Source: Bacteroides neonati (lineage in GTDB: Bacteria; Bacteroidota; Bacteroidia; Bacteroidales; Bacteroidaceae). Taken from it: 64,000 nt of DNA. Shown piece by piece: positions 31,163 to 40,265 of the stretch. Location of the stretch: the NCBI RefSeq assembly GCF_000499785.1, contig NZ_HG726022.1:1-64000 (forward strand), written 5' to 3'. Within the stretch, counting starts at the first letter, position 1; each line of letters starts with the position of its first letter. Under the pieces are notes generated by a model. That model made no database searches, was not told where the DNA came from, and worked only from the letters and a program-made list of their open reading frames with translations. Position numbers and translations under genes: made by a program.

Positions 31163-32479
31163 ATGATTATTTTGCGTTCTATCAAGAATCACTCGTCGAT
31201 GAATATCGCGGCGAGTATTCTTCTTTTCATTACAGCCATTGCAGCGGCTGTGATTGCCAACTCATCGGTAGCACCGATGTATCAGGAATTTCTGGCGCAT
31301 GAGCTTCATTTACGTATCGGTACGTTCAACTTGCTATCGCATGGTGGACAGAATTTAACAATGGTTGAGTTCATAAACGATGGGTTGATGACTGTATTCT
31401 TCCTGTTGGTGGGCTTGGAAATAAAGCGAGAACTGCTGGTAGGAGAACTCTCCTCGTTTCGCAAAGCGGCTCTTCCTTTTATAGCTGCTTGCGGAGGAAT
31501 GGTGCTTCCGGTTCTGATTTATGCATGGGTGGCTTCTCCCGGAAGTGAGGGAGGGCAGGGACTTGCTATTCCGATGGCTACTGATATTGCCTTCTCGCTC
31601 GGAGTGCTGAGTTTGTTGGGTAGTAGGGTACCTTTAAGTTTAAAGATATTTCTTACAGCCTTTGCTGTGGTCGATGATATTGGCGGTATTCTGGTGATTG
31701 CTCTTTTTTATAGTTCGCACGTTGCTTATGAATATCTGCTGGTGGCAGCTGCACTGTACGTGGTGCTTTACTTCATCGGCAAGCAAGGCTCTACCAATAA
31801 GGTTTTCTTTCTGCTGATCGGAGTTGTTATCTGGTATATGTTTTTGCAATCGGGTATTCACAGCACCATTTCGGGAGTGATACTCGCCTTTGTCATCCCT
31901 GCCAAACCACAGCTTCATGTCGGTAAGTATATCGAACGTATTCGCAGCACCATCAACACCTTTCCGGCTATGGGTGAGGAGAGTATCGTGCTTACCAATG
32001 AGCAGATAGCCAAGCTGAAGGAAGTGGAGTCGGCTTCGGATAGAGTAATCAGTCCGCTTCAATCGCTTGAAGACAATCTTCACGGGGCGGTGAATTACAT
32101 TATACTTCCGCTGTTTGCGTTTGTCAATGCGGGCGTGGTGTTTAGCGGCAGTGGCGAACTAATAGGAAGCGTGAGTATAGCTGTTGCCATGGGGTTGCTG
32201 ATCGGGAAGTTTATCGGTATTTACTCCTTTACCTGGGTAGCTGTCAAGAGTGGCTTAACGCCCATGCCCGAGGGGATGAACTGGAAGAATATATCCGGAG
32301 TAGCCCTGCTGGGCGGTATTGGTTTCACGGTATCTTTGTTTATAGCCAACCTATCGTTTGGTAATACACACCCGGTATTGTTGAATCAGGCTAAATTCGG
32401 TGTTTTGTGTGGCACATTGATTGCGGGTATCTTGGGCTACATCGTACTGACGCTCGTGTTGCCGAAAAGCCAAGAGTAG
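31163..32479 (+). CDS. nhaA: Na+/H+ antiporter NhaA
   Basis: 438 residues, membrane protein. AFAVVDDIGGILVIALF near residue 170 contains the double Asp that binds Na+ in NhaA; GLEIKRELLVGELSSF and the C-terminal GGIGFTVSLFIANLSF are also family signatures. It exports Na+ at the cost of two protons per ion. It is probably co-transcribed with the upstream antiporter. Confidence 0.95.
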   Translation: MIILRSIKNHSSMNIAASILLFITAIAAAVIANSSVAPMYQEFLAHELHLRIGTFNLLSHGGQNLTMVEFINDGLMTVFFLLVGLEIKRELLVGELSSFRKAALPFIAACGGMVLPVLIYAWVASPGSEGGQGLAIPMATDIAFSLGVLSLLGSRVPLSLKIFLTAFAVVDDIGGILVIALFYSSHVAYEYLLVAAALYVVLYFIGKQGSTNKVFFLLIGVVIWYMFLQSGIHSTISGVILAFVIPAKPQLHVGKYIERIRSTINTFPAMGEESIVLTNEQIAKLKEVESASDRVISPLQSLEDNLHGAVNYIILPLFAFVNAGVVFSGSGELIGSVSIAVAMGLLIGKFIGIYSFTWVAVKSGLTPMPEGMNWKNISGVALLGGIGFTVSLFIANLSFGNTHPVLLNQAKFGVLCGTLIAGILGYIVLTLVLPKSQE

Positions 32480-32554
32480 CACATGGCTCTTATTTTCAGT
32501 ACTTAAACGTATGCTTGCGAAAGCTTAATTTCCTCCCTAAACAGAGAACTACTA

Positions 32555-32623
32555 AACTATATAGTTAAACAACTTATCTTTTTAGTTGAATAACTACACC
32601 TATTAGTTGTTTGTATCAAACTA
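32555..32623. promoter_or_regulatory. Three TAGTT/AACTA dyads upstream of the blaI-like gene
   Basis: AACTA-TA-TAGTT at 32555-32566, TAGTT-GAAT-AACTA at 32583-32596, and TAGTT-N10-AACTA at 32604-32623, the last overlapping the -33 element. This is the expected setting for BlaI/MecI operators, although the half sites differ from the staphylococcal TACA/TGTA. Confidence 0.55.
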
Positions 32624-32636
32624 ATTACTATATTTG
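32607..32636 (+). promoter_or_regulatory. Promoter of the blaI-blaR1-like operon
   Basis: TTG (32607-32609), 19 bases, TATATTTG (32629-32636). It lies within the dyad cluster, so the repressor can block it. Confidence 0.75.
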
Positions 32637-32679
32637 TCGCGTAATCATAATTGATTAGTCATTAAACAAACATATACTT

Positions 32680-33045
32680 ATGAAGCGATTGACCAATAAA
32701 GAAGAAGAGGTGATGCGTATTTTTTGGGAGCATGGACCTCTGTTTGTACGAGAACTACTCGCCTTTTACGATGATCCCAAACCTCATTATAATACAGTAT
32801 CCACCTTGGTACGAGGACTGGAAGAAAAGAAAGTGGTTGGCTACAAAGCATACGGAAACACCTATCAGTACTATGCACTTGTTTCTGAAAAAGCATATAA
32901 ACGATCGGCACTCAACGAGGTTGTGTCTCAATACTACGACAATTCGTATACGAATGTTGTATCGGCCTTTATCGAAGAAGAAGGATTGTCGGTCGAAGAG
33001 TTGAAAGGGTTGATTCAGCGTATTGAACAAGGGCGTAAAAAATAG
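32680..33045 (+). CDS. BlaI/MecI/CopY family transcriptional repressor
   Basis: 121 residues with the winged-helix layout of BlaI: LTNKEEEVMRIFWEHGPLFVREL, then PHYNTVSTLVRGLEEKKVV, and a C-terminal dimerisation helix region (SVEELKGLIQRIEQG). In the classic system a membrane peptidase sensor relieves repression after antibiotic binding. The sensor-like gene follows 7 bases later. No beta-lactamase is adjacent, so the target may be cell-wall or stress genes. Confidence 0.9.
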   Translation: MKRLTNKEEEVMRIFWEHGPLFVRELLAFYDDPKPHYNTVSTLVRGLEEKKVVGYKAYGNTYQYYALVSEKAYKRSALNEVVSQYYDNSYTNVVSAFIEEEGLSVEELKGLIQRIEQGRKK

Positions 33046-33051
33046 ACGGTT

Positions 33052-34692
33052 ATGGGTGCTTTTCTATTCTACCTCATTAAGTCCAGTCTCTGTTTGATTG
33101 TGTTTTACCTTCTCTTTAGGTTGACGTTGAGACAGACTACTTTTTTTCGCTTCAACCGGCTTACACTGCTGGTGGGAATGTCCTGCTGCCTACTCTTACC
33201 CTTGATTGAACTAACCAAAAGCGAAACCTCTTTCTTGCCTCTGCATACGTTGCAAGAAATATTGGATGGAAGCGCCAAGACTCTTGTTTTCTCTGTTTCG
33301 ACAGATGGAATAGGAGAGACCCTTCCGGGCAGTCGAACGAATGTTTCCGGTTCCTATTGGTTACTTAGGGCACTGGGTGTTGGCTATCTGTTGGGAAGCT
33401 GTGTCATGCTGTTGTGCTTCCTCGTTTCGAATTACCGTATGTGTCAACTCGTGCGTGGAGCGGAGAAGAAGCGATGGGGAAACTACCGGCTCTTGGTTGT
33501 TCGCCCACCCATTGGTGCTTTTAGTTGGGGGCGCTATATCGTCATTTCCCAATCAGACTATGAACGGCATGTGGAAGAGATATTGCTCCACGAATCCATG
33601 CACATACGCAATCATCATACCATTGATTTACTTTTCATACATTTACTTCTCATCATTTATTGGTTTAATCCTGCTGTATGGCTGCTAAAACGTGAGCTAC
33701 GGGAAATCCATGAATATGAAGCCGACAACGGCGTTCTTCACACAGGCATCGATGCAACGAGATATCAATTATTATTAGTGGAAAAAGCCGTTGGTACAAG
33801 GCTCTACTCTATGGCCAACGGTTTCAACCACAGCAAACTTAAAAAACGTATCAACATGATGTTAAAAGAAAGAACAAAAAGTTGGGCACGCTTAAAGCTA
33901 TTGCTTTTTGCACCCGCAGTGGCCGTAACGCTGTATGCCTTTGCACGGCCGGAAGTAAAAGAGGTGTTGCAACCAACTATACCTCAAATGCAACAGAGCG
34001 TAGGAGATGATTATGTATCTCTGATGAGTTTCTTTAAAAAGGAGGAAGAAGCCTACAAGGATCGAACTTATGGAAAACAGGATATCGACCTGAAGGTGAA
34101 AGAGAAACAAGTGCACAAGCTTCTGATGAATAATAGGAATCAGATTCTGTTCGACAATGTGTATGTTAAGACAGAGCAACTAAAGCCTCTTGTTATGAAG
34201 AATCTGTTGGCCTCTTGGGAGGCGAGCGGAAGGAAGGATACTCAGATCATTGTTTTGCAATATGATCGTGGCAGTGACTCAGGTGCGCTAGCAGAAATGC
34301 TGAAAGAGGTGAAGAATGCCTATGAACAGATTCGTTCGGATTTGTCGGCAAATTCGGCAGATAAGAGTCAGGCATATCTGAATAAACTTTTCCCTATACG
34401 CCTGTGGGAAGATTTACCAGAAAATTACAATCAGACGGTATTGTCCAAAGAGGAGAGAATCAACGATATTGTTGTCACTCTTTACCCCTCGGGAAAAATG
34501 GAGACGATTGAAAACTTCACTTTGAATGAACTACAACAAAAGGTTATTGCTGCCCGTAACCAAATGCCCGATCCGGAGAATTTAGTTGTCGGTATTAAGG
34601 TGGCTAAGAATTGCAAGATGGGAACGGTGACCGATGTTAAGGATGTTTTGCGAAAAATATCAGCCTTGAAAGTGAATATAGAAAAAGAGTAG
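33052..34692 (+). CDS. BlaR1-like M56 membrane metallopeptidase with ExbD-like tail
   Basis: 546 residues. N-terminal membrane spans surround a zinc-peptidase core LLHESMHIRNHH (HExxH, about residue 180) and EIHEYEAD (third ligand). A following span (LLLFAPAVAVTLYAFARP) leads to a periplasmic part without a penicillin-binding domain. The C-terminal ~100 residues (VVTLYPSGKME...VVGIKVAKNCKMGTVTDVKD...ALKVN) resemble the ExbD/TolR periplasmic fold. It forms a two-gene operon with the repressor and probably cleaves it in response to an unknown signal. Confidence 0.8.
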   Translation: MGAFLFYLIKSSLCLIVFYLLFRLTLRQTTFFRFNRLTLLVGMSCCLLLPLIELTKSETSFLPLHTLQEILDGSAKTLVFSVSTDGIGETLPGSRTNVSGSYWLLRALGVGYLLGSCVMLLCFLVSNYRMCQLVRGAEKKRWGNYRLLVVRPPIGAFSWGRYIVISQSDYERHVEEILLHESMHIRNHHTIDLLFIHLLLIIYWFNPAVWLLKRELREIHEYEADNGVLHTGIDATRYQLLLVEKAVGTRLYSMANGFNHSKLKKRINMMLKERTKSWARLKLLLFAPAVAVTLYAFARPEVKEVLQPTIPQMQQSVGDDYVSLMSFFKKEEEAYKDRTYGKQDIDLKVKEKQVHKLLMNNRNQILFDNVYVKTEQLKPLVMKNLLASWEASGRKDTQIIVLQYDRGSDSGALAEMLKEVKNAYEQIRSDLSANSADKSQAYLNKLFPIRLWEDLPENYNQTVLSKEERINDIVVTLYPSGKMETIENFTLNELQQKVIAARNQMPDPENLVVGIKVAKNCKMGTVTDVKDVLRKISALKVNIEKE

Positions 34693-34722
34693 GAGAAGAG
34701 CGCCCGTAGGCGTAATTCTCAA

Positions 34723-35952
34723 TTATTCATCATCACTATCGTCATTAATCGGTAGAATCTTTTGACTCTCTTCCTGCGGAAGCTCCTCCACTTGGCGGAG
34801 CTTCCGTTCTATGGCGCGAGTGCGTTTGCCCATTACCTCTTCAAGTTGGTCACCCGCTGTTTGCAGGTTCTTTTGTACCTTTTCGAGCAGTCCGCCAAAC
34901 TTGCCAAACTCTGTTTTAACGGCTCCCAGTACCGACCATACCTCGCCCGTACGCTTCTGAATGGCTAGTGTGCGGAAGCCCATCTGCAAGCTGTTAAGGA
35001 TCGCTCCTAACGTAGTAGGTCCTGTTACAACGATCTTGTACTCTTTTTGCAGCATCTCTACGAGTGCCGTACGGCGAATTACTTCGGCATAGATACTCTC
35101 GAACGGCAGAAAGAGAATGGCAAAGTCTGTAGTAAAGGGAGGGTCTACGTACTTTTCGTGGATATCTTTCGCCATCTTCTTGATTGTGTTTTCGAGCTGC
35201 TTGCCCGACGACTCTATCAATGCAGCATCGCCTGCCTCGAAGGCATCGTAATACTGCTCGTACACGTCCTTGGGAAATTTGGCATCGATCGGTAGATAGA
35301 CCGTAGAGTTACTGTCGTCCTTACCCGGTAGCTTGATGGCATACTCTACAAACTCGGTTCCGCTCTTTTTGGTTTTCACATTGGCATCGTACTGCTCGGG
35401 GCTCATCATCTGTTCGAGGAGGGCGCCGAGTTGCACTTCTCCAAAGGTTCCGCGCATCTTGACGTTACTCAACACCTTCTTCAATCCGCCTACATCTTGT
35501 GCCAACGACTTCATCTCGCCCAGTCCGCGTTGTACGTTTTCGAGTTGTGTGCGAACAATCTCAAAGGATTGTCCAATACGTTCGTTCAACGTCTTTTGCA
35601 GTTTCTCCTCTACCATCAGACGCATATCATCGAGCCGCTTTTCGGTCGACTGTATGAGTACCTCCTGTTGGCGCGCCATGGTCTCAAACTTCTGGCGTTG
35701 CAGTTCGCCGCTGGTAAGCATATTCTTGTGCAGTGCATCTTGTAGCTGCTGTATGCTTTGGTTGAGTGTTTGGGTAATCTCCATACGGAGCTCGCGGATG
35801 CTGCGGTTTAATTCTTCGCGGTTCTCCTGAAGCTGTTGCCGTAAGGCACTCTGCAACTGTTCGGTTTGTTGCTGTCCGTTGCTTTTGGTAAGCACCAGCA
35901 CAATCAACACGGCGAGTAAAATGATGACAACGATGAGTAACGTTACTTCCAT
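34723..35952 (-). CDS. rmuC: DNA recombination protein RmuC
   Basis: 409 residues: N-terminal span (LLIVVIILLAVLIVLVL), long Gln-rich coiled coil (about 25-150), then the RmuC domain (MRGTFGEVQLGALLEQMM, LPIDAKFPKDVYEQYYDAF, FAILFLPFESIYAEV). RmuC limits inversions at short inverted repeats in E. coli. It follows map by 6 bases as a two-gene operon. Confidence 0.93.
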   Translation of the reverse strand: MEVTLLIVVIILLAVLIVLVLTKSNGQQQTEQLQSALRQQLQENREELNRSIRELRMEITQTLNQSIQQLQDALHKNMLTSGELQRQKFETMARQQEVLIQSTEKRLDDMRLMVEEKLQKTLNERIGQSFEIVRTQLENVQRGLGEMKSLAQDVGGLKKVLSNVKMRGTFGEVQLGALLEQMMSPEQYDANVKTKKSGTEFVEYAIKLPGKDDSNSTVYLPIDAKFPKDVYEQYYDAFEAGDAALIESSGKQLENTIKKMAKDIHEKYVDPPFTTDFAILFLPFESIYAEVIRRTALVEMLQKEYKIVVTGPTTLGAILNSLQMGFRTLAIQKRTGEVWSVLGAVKTEFGKFGGLLEKVQKNLQTAGDQLEEVMGKRTRAIERKLRQVEELPQEESQKILPINDDSDDE

Positions 35953-35958
35953 GGTGCG

Positions 35959-36813
35959 TTAATAGGTCAGAATTTCGTTTCCCGTCTCGGTAATCAAAAT
36001 CATATTTTCCCATTGTGCCGATGGAAGACCGTCGTCGGTACATACGGTCCACTCGTCCGATTCGTCAACAAATACCTCGTAGGTTCCCATATTGATCATG
36101 GGCTCGATGGTAAACGTCATACCCGGCACGATGACCATGCCCGTGCCCTTGCGTCCGAAGTGTTCCACATCGGGGTCTTCGTGAAACTCCACCCCAACAC
36201 CGTGTCCGCAAAGATCGCGCACTACGCTGTATCCGTTCTTCTCGGCATGCTCCTGAATGGCTGCTCCTACATCGCCCAGCCTTGCCCAAGGTTGTGCAGC
36301 GGCAATACCCAGTTCCAGACACTCTTTGGTGACTTGTACCAATCTTTTTTTCTCCTCGCTCACTTCGCCAATCATAAACATACGTGATGCATCCGAGAAG
36401 TAACCGTTGAAGATAGTCGATACATCTACATTAACAATATCTCCACTACGCAGAATCTCGTCTTTGCTCGGTATGCCGTGGCATACTACATCGTTGATGC
36501 TGGTGCAGACACTTTTCGGGAATCCACCGTAGTTCAGCGGTGCAGGAATGGCACCGTGCTGTTTGGTGAAGTCGTATACCAACTTGTCTATTTCCTCGGT
36601 AGCCATGCCTTCGGCAATCTTCTCCGACAGATAGTCGAGAAGCGCCGTATTTATTTTCGCACTGGCTCGTATGCCTTCAATTTGTTCGGGCGTACGAAGT
36701 ACTTTGCGTTGGGGCAACTTTAATCCTTGTTTTCTGTATTTTTGTATTTTATCTTCGATCTCATCCGGATAATTGGAAGGGGTAAACCGGAATCCTTTAA
36801 TCATTTTCTTCAT
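35959..36813 (-). CDS. map: Type I methionine aminopeptidase
   Basis: 284 residues, with an N-terminal extension of about 35 residues before the pita-bread catalytic domain. Metal-binding motifs appear in order: VNVDVSTIFNGYFSD (two Asp), GHGVGVEFHEDP (His), TIEPMI (Glu) and the terminal SAQWENMI (Glu). It removes the initiator methionine from new proteins. A -7 box TACTTTTG on the minus strand lies at 36842-36849. Confidence 0.95.
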   Translation of the reverse strand: MKKMIKGFRFTPSNYPDEIEDKIQKYRKQGLKLPQRKVLRTPEQIEGIRASAKINTALLDYLSEKIAEGMATEEIDKLVYDFTKQHGAIPAPLNYGGFPKSVCTSINDVVCHGIPSKDEILRSGDIVNVDVSTIFNGYFSDASRMFMIGEVSEEKKRLVQVTKECLELGIAAAQPWARLGDVGAAIQEHAEKNGYSVVRDLCGHGVGVEFHEDPDVEHFGRKGTGMVIVPGMTFTIEPMINMGTYEVFVDESDEWTVCTDDGLPSAQWENMILITETGNEILTY

Positions 36814-37216
36814 TGTTTTTATGCATATCTGAATTCTATCACAAAAGTACGGATTTAAATGCAGGATTTAGTTGCATTTGCCTGTTAATTTAGCTCCTTT
36901 ATGGAATAGAACGGTTTTTTATCGCATGTAATCGTGAGGTATCTTGTTGATTATCTGAACGAAATGACGAATAAACGATTCGCTGATTAACCACTCCGGC
37001 GATACGTTATCACCGTGTTTTTCTTGGCTCGCAAAAGAACTATTTTAACAGAGTGTTAAATACGTACTCTTAGGTGGAAAGAGTACGTATTCTTTCCTGC
37101 CAAAACTATATACTCTTGCTGTCGATGAAAAGTATAAGGGAGAAATCGATTAACAATGTTAAAAAAACATTGTATCCGGCAAGGTGCAATACCACCTGGC
37201 GATTGCCGTATGCCGG
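36814..37216. other. 403-bp intergenic region with a 13-bp perfect hairpin
   Basis: No open frame of note. It holds the map -7 box near its left end and, at 37059-37091, a perfect hairpin (AATACGTACTCTT, 7-base loop, complement) without a T tract. The hairpin lies beyond the 3' end of the acyl-CoA synthetase gene on the minus strand. Confidence 0.6.
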
Positions 37217-38881
37217 CTATCCTTTGGCTTCCTGATACATAAACCGTTTGATACTCTTTTTGGCCGTTTTTTCAAACTCTTCGAAGTGAATTTTTACTTT
37301 GGTTATCTGGCTGAAGTTGGGCAGTTGCTGATTGAGTTCTGCGCGGTTGCTCTCCATAGCTTTCTCTACATCTGCTTGCGCCAGACCATGCGCAAAGGCA
37401 TCGTCAAAATCGGGGTAGATGAGTGCCACGAGCTTGTCATTCTGCAATACAATGAGCGACTCGGATACGTAGGGCATATTGTTAAGTTTGCTCTCAATCT
37501 CTTCGGGATAGATGTTTTGTCCGCTCGAGGTGAGTAGGAGGTTTTTGCTGCGTCCGCGCACTGTAACGTATCCTTCTTCGTCCATCGTAGCCAGATCGCC
37601 TGTATGCAACCACCCATCGCTATCAATAATCTGGGCTGTTGCTTCGGGGTTTTTATAATACCCCAGCATCAAGTTGTCGCCCTTGCAGATAATTTCGCCT
37701 GCTTGTGTTTGCGGTTCGGGTGAGTCAATGCGTACCTCCATACGCGTAGTTGCCTTACCACACGATTTTTGTTTAAGGTTTTCCCAGCGCGAAGAGCAGA
37801 TGATGGGACCGCACTCAGTCATGCCATAGGCAATCGTGTAGGGGAAGCCGATCATCTTGAGAAAGGCCTCAACTTCGGCATTGAACGGAGCACCACCGAT
37901 GATGATCTGATCGAAATTGCCGCCAAAGGCATCCATCGCCGTTTGCCGGGCGGCTGCTTTGAGCTTATCGTTGAGGATGGGCACGTGCAGCAGCAGTTTG
38001 CCGATTGTATTGTCTAGTTTGGGCAAAATGCCTTTCTTGATAATCTTCTCTACAATAAGCGGCACACAGGCAATGGTGCGCGGTTTGATTTCGGAGAACG
38101 ATTGTGCAATGATTTTAGGCGATGGCATGCGGGTAAGGAAGTAAAGATGCGCACCGGCGGAGAATCCGTATAGGAAGTCGTAGACCATACCGAATACGTG
38201 TCCCAACGGTAGCATCGACACCATCGTGTCGCCCGGTTTGATGGGAAGTATCTCGTGGCAGTAGGCGATGTTCGACCAGATGCTCCGGTACGGAAGCATA
38301 ACTCCTTTCGAATATCCGGTAGTGCCCGAGGTGTAGTTTATTATAACCAACTCTTCGGGTTTTTCTTTGCGATAAACTACGTGTTCGGGGCGGAAGTTCT
38401 TGGGATAACGTATACCGTATATCTCATTGCGATGCTCGCAGGCATAAGTAAGTTTCTCGCTTCGAGAAACCAACAGCGAAAAGTCGGGCAGTAGTACCAC
38501 TCCTTCGAGCAGCGGCATCTGTTCTTCATTCAGATTTTCCCACGCCTGATCGCCCACAAAGAGCATTTTAGCCTCGGAGTGGTTTACGATATTATGTATG
38601 TTATCTGCTTTGAACTCGTGAAGAATGGGCACGATGACTGCGCCATAAGTAACAGTGGCAAGGAAGGCCACTGCCCAATGGGCACTGTTGCGTCCGCATA
38701 CGGCTATCTTGTCACCCGGCTGAATGCCTGCACTTTCTAATACAATGTGAAATTTGGCTATTTTACGAGCTACGTCCTTGTATTGAAGCGTGGCTCCTTT
38801 GTAATCCGTCAGAGCGTTGCGATCCCAATTGTTCCGGATGCTTTGCTCTATGTAATGAATGAACCGTTGTTCTTGTTCCAT
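37217..38881 (-). CDS. Long-chain acyl-CoA synthetase (AMP-binding)
   Basis: 554 residues of the ANL superfamily: P-loop-like VIINYTSGTTGYSKGVMLPY (about 180), adenylate motif YGMTECGPI (near 330), DGWLHTGDLATMDEEGYVTVRGRSK, and a C-terminal NIYPEEIE. It activates fatty acids to acyl-AMP and then acyl-CoA. The C-terminal catalytic lysine region ends in KTAKKSIKRFMY. A -7 box TAATTTTG lies at 38917-38924 on the minus strand. Confidence 0.9.
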   Translation of the reverse strand: MEQEQRFIHYIEQSIRNNWDRNALTDYKGATLQYKDVARKIAKFHIVLESAGIQPGDKIAVCGRNSAHWAVAFLATVTYGAVIVPILHEFKADNIHNIVNHSEAKMLFVGDQAWENLNEEQMPLLEGVVLLPDFSLLVSRSEKLTYACEHRNEIYGIRYPKNFRPEHVVYRKEKPEELVIINYTSGTTGYSKGVMLPYRSIWSNIAYCHEILPIKPGDTMVSMLPLGHVFGMVYDFLYGFSAGAHLYFLTRMPSPKIIAQSFSEIKPRTIACVPLIVEKIIKKGILPKLDNTIGKLLLHVPILNDKLKAAARQTAMDAFGGNFDQIIIGGAPFNAEVEAFLKMIGFPYTIAYGMTECGPIICSSRWENLKQKSCGKATTRMEVRIDSPEPQTQAGEIICKGDNLMLGYYKNPEATAQIIDSDGWLHTGDLATMDEEGYVTVRGRSKNLLLTSSGQNIYPEEIESKLNNMPYVSESLIVLQNDKLVALIYPDFDDAFAHGLAQADVEKAMESNRAELNQQLPNFSQITKVKIHFEEFEKTAKKSIKRFMYQEAKG

Positions 38882-39021
38882 TTTGGTCTATCTTGCACAT
38901 TTGGTTTAAAACTGCGCAAAATTAATCTTTCATTAACATAAACGAAATTCTGTCACTTACTTTTACGGTTAATTAACGGCAGACAATTCCGGATGAAACT
39001 GTGAATTTTCCTAAAAAATAC

Positions 39022-39029
39022 TACTTTTG
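39022..39029 (+). promoter_or_regulatory. uraA promoter -7 box
   Basis: TACTTTTG matches TAnnTTTG and lies 25 bases before the ATG. No exact TTG occurs at 19-21 bases upstream. Confidence 0.5.
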
Positions 39030-39054
39030 TAGCCATTAATCGATATCATTATTT

Positions 39055-40239
39055 ATGGATTCAAACAATCTTTCTCCCCTGCGTAAAGGCGTAGTTGGGG
39101 TGCAATTTCTCTTCGTGGCATTCGGAGCCACCGTTCTCGTTCCGTTATTGGTAGGGCTCGATCCCTCGACTGCTCTGTTTACCGCCGGTATAGGTACATT
39201 AATTTTTCATTTGGTTACGAAGGGTAAAGTACCCATTTTTCTAGGCAGTAGCTTTGCTTTTATAGCACCTATTATTAAGGCAACCGAGCTATACGGGCTT
39301 GCCGGAGCATTGGGCGGAATGATTGGCGTAGCTTTGGTGTATTTTGTGATGAGTGCTTTGGTGAAGTGGCAAGGTACGCGATTGATCGACCGATTGTTTC
39401 CACCGGTAGTGATTGGTCCGGTGATTATTCTTATTGGTCTGTCTCTTGCCGGAACAGGAGTGAGCATGGCCAAAGATAACTGGACGCTGGCTTTGGTGTC
39501 GTTGTTTACCGCCGTGTTTGTGTCGATGAAGGCCAAGGGCTTGTTTAAACTCATTCCTATCTTTTGCGGTATTATTGTGGGATATCTGACGGGAGTGATT
39601 TTCTACGATGTCGATCTGACAGGTATTCGTGATGCCGCTTGGATCGGACTTCCTCAGTTCGTGTTTCCCGTATTCTCGTGGGAACCTATCTTCTTTATGA
39701 TTCCCGTAGCCATTGCCCCGGTTATCGAACACGTGGGCGATGTGTATGTGGTAAATACGGTAACCGGAAAAGACTTTGTTAAAGACCCGGGATTGCATCG
39801 CACGTTGTTGGGCGATGGTCTGGCTTGTCTGGTAGCCGGTGTATTGGGTGGCCCTCCCGTAACTACCTATTCGGAGGTAACCGGAGCCATGTCGCTTACC
39901 AAGGTAACCAATCCTCAGGTGATACGCATTGCTGCCGTAACTGCTATTCTTTTTTCGGTAATCGGTAAGATCAGTGCACTGCTCAAATCCATCCCGAGCT
40001 CAGTACTCGGAGGTATCATGCTGTTGCTCTTCGGCACCATAGCCTGTGCAGGTGTAGCCAATCTCATCAACAGTTGTACCGACCTGAGTCGCACACGCAA
40101 CATCATTATCGTTTCGTTGACGCTTACCATCGGTATTGGGGGAGCTGTGTTTTCTTGGGGCGATTTCTCTCTAACCGGTATCGGACTGGCAGCTTTGGTG
40201 GGCGTATTGCTCAATCTGGTATTGCCAAAGGAGGATTAA
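39055..40239 (+). CDS. uraA: Uracil/xanthine permease (NCS2 family, UraA type)
   Basis: 394 residues, about 14 hydrophobic segments. The N-terminal FLFVAFGATVLVPLLVGLDPS and PIFLGSSFAFIAPI, with later PVAIAPVIEHVGDV and GLACLVAGVLGGPPVTTYSEV, are the NCS2 motifs with the conserved Glu residues that bind the nucleobase and proton. It imports uracil (or a related base) with protons. Confidence 0.9.
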   Translation: MDSNNLSPLRKGVVGVQFLFVAFGATVLVPLLVGLDPSTALFTAGIGTLIFHLVTKGKVPIFLGSSFAFIAPIIKATELYGLAGALGGMIGVALVYFVMSALVKWQGTRLIDRLFPPVVIGPVIILIGLSLAGTGVSMAKDNWTLALVSLFTAVFVSMKAKGLFKLIPIFCGIIVGYLTGVIFYDVDLTGIRDAAWIGLPQFVFPVFSWEPIFFMIPVAIAPVIEHVGDVYVVNTVTGKDFVKDPGLHRTLLGDGLACLVAGVLGGPPVTTYSEVTGAMSLTKVTNPQVIRIAAVTAILFSVIGKISALLKSIPSSVLGGIMLLLFGTIACAGVANLINSCTDLSRTRNIIIVSLTLTIGIGGAVFSWGDFSLTGIGLAALVGVLLNLVLPKED

Positions 40240-40265
40240 TTCTCTTTTTCACCCGATAAATACGT

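Noticed and set aside
39289..39798. 169-codon minus-strand frame inside uraA
   Set aside because: Antisense shadow rich in His, Arg and Asn, with no coding signs.
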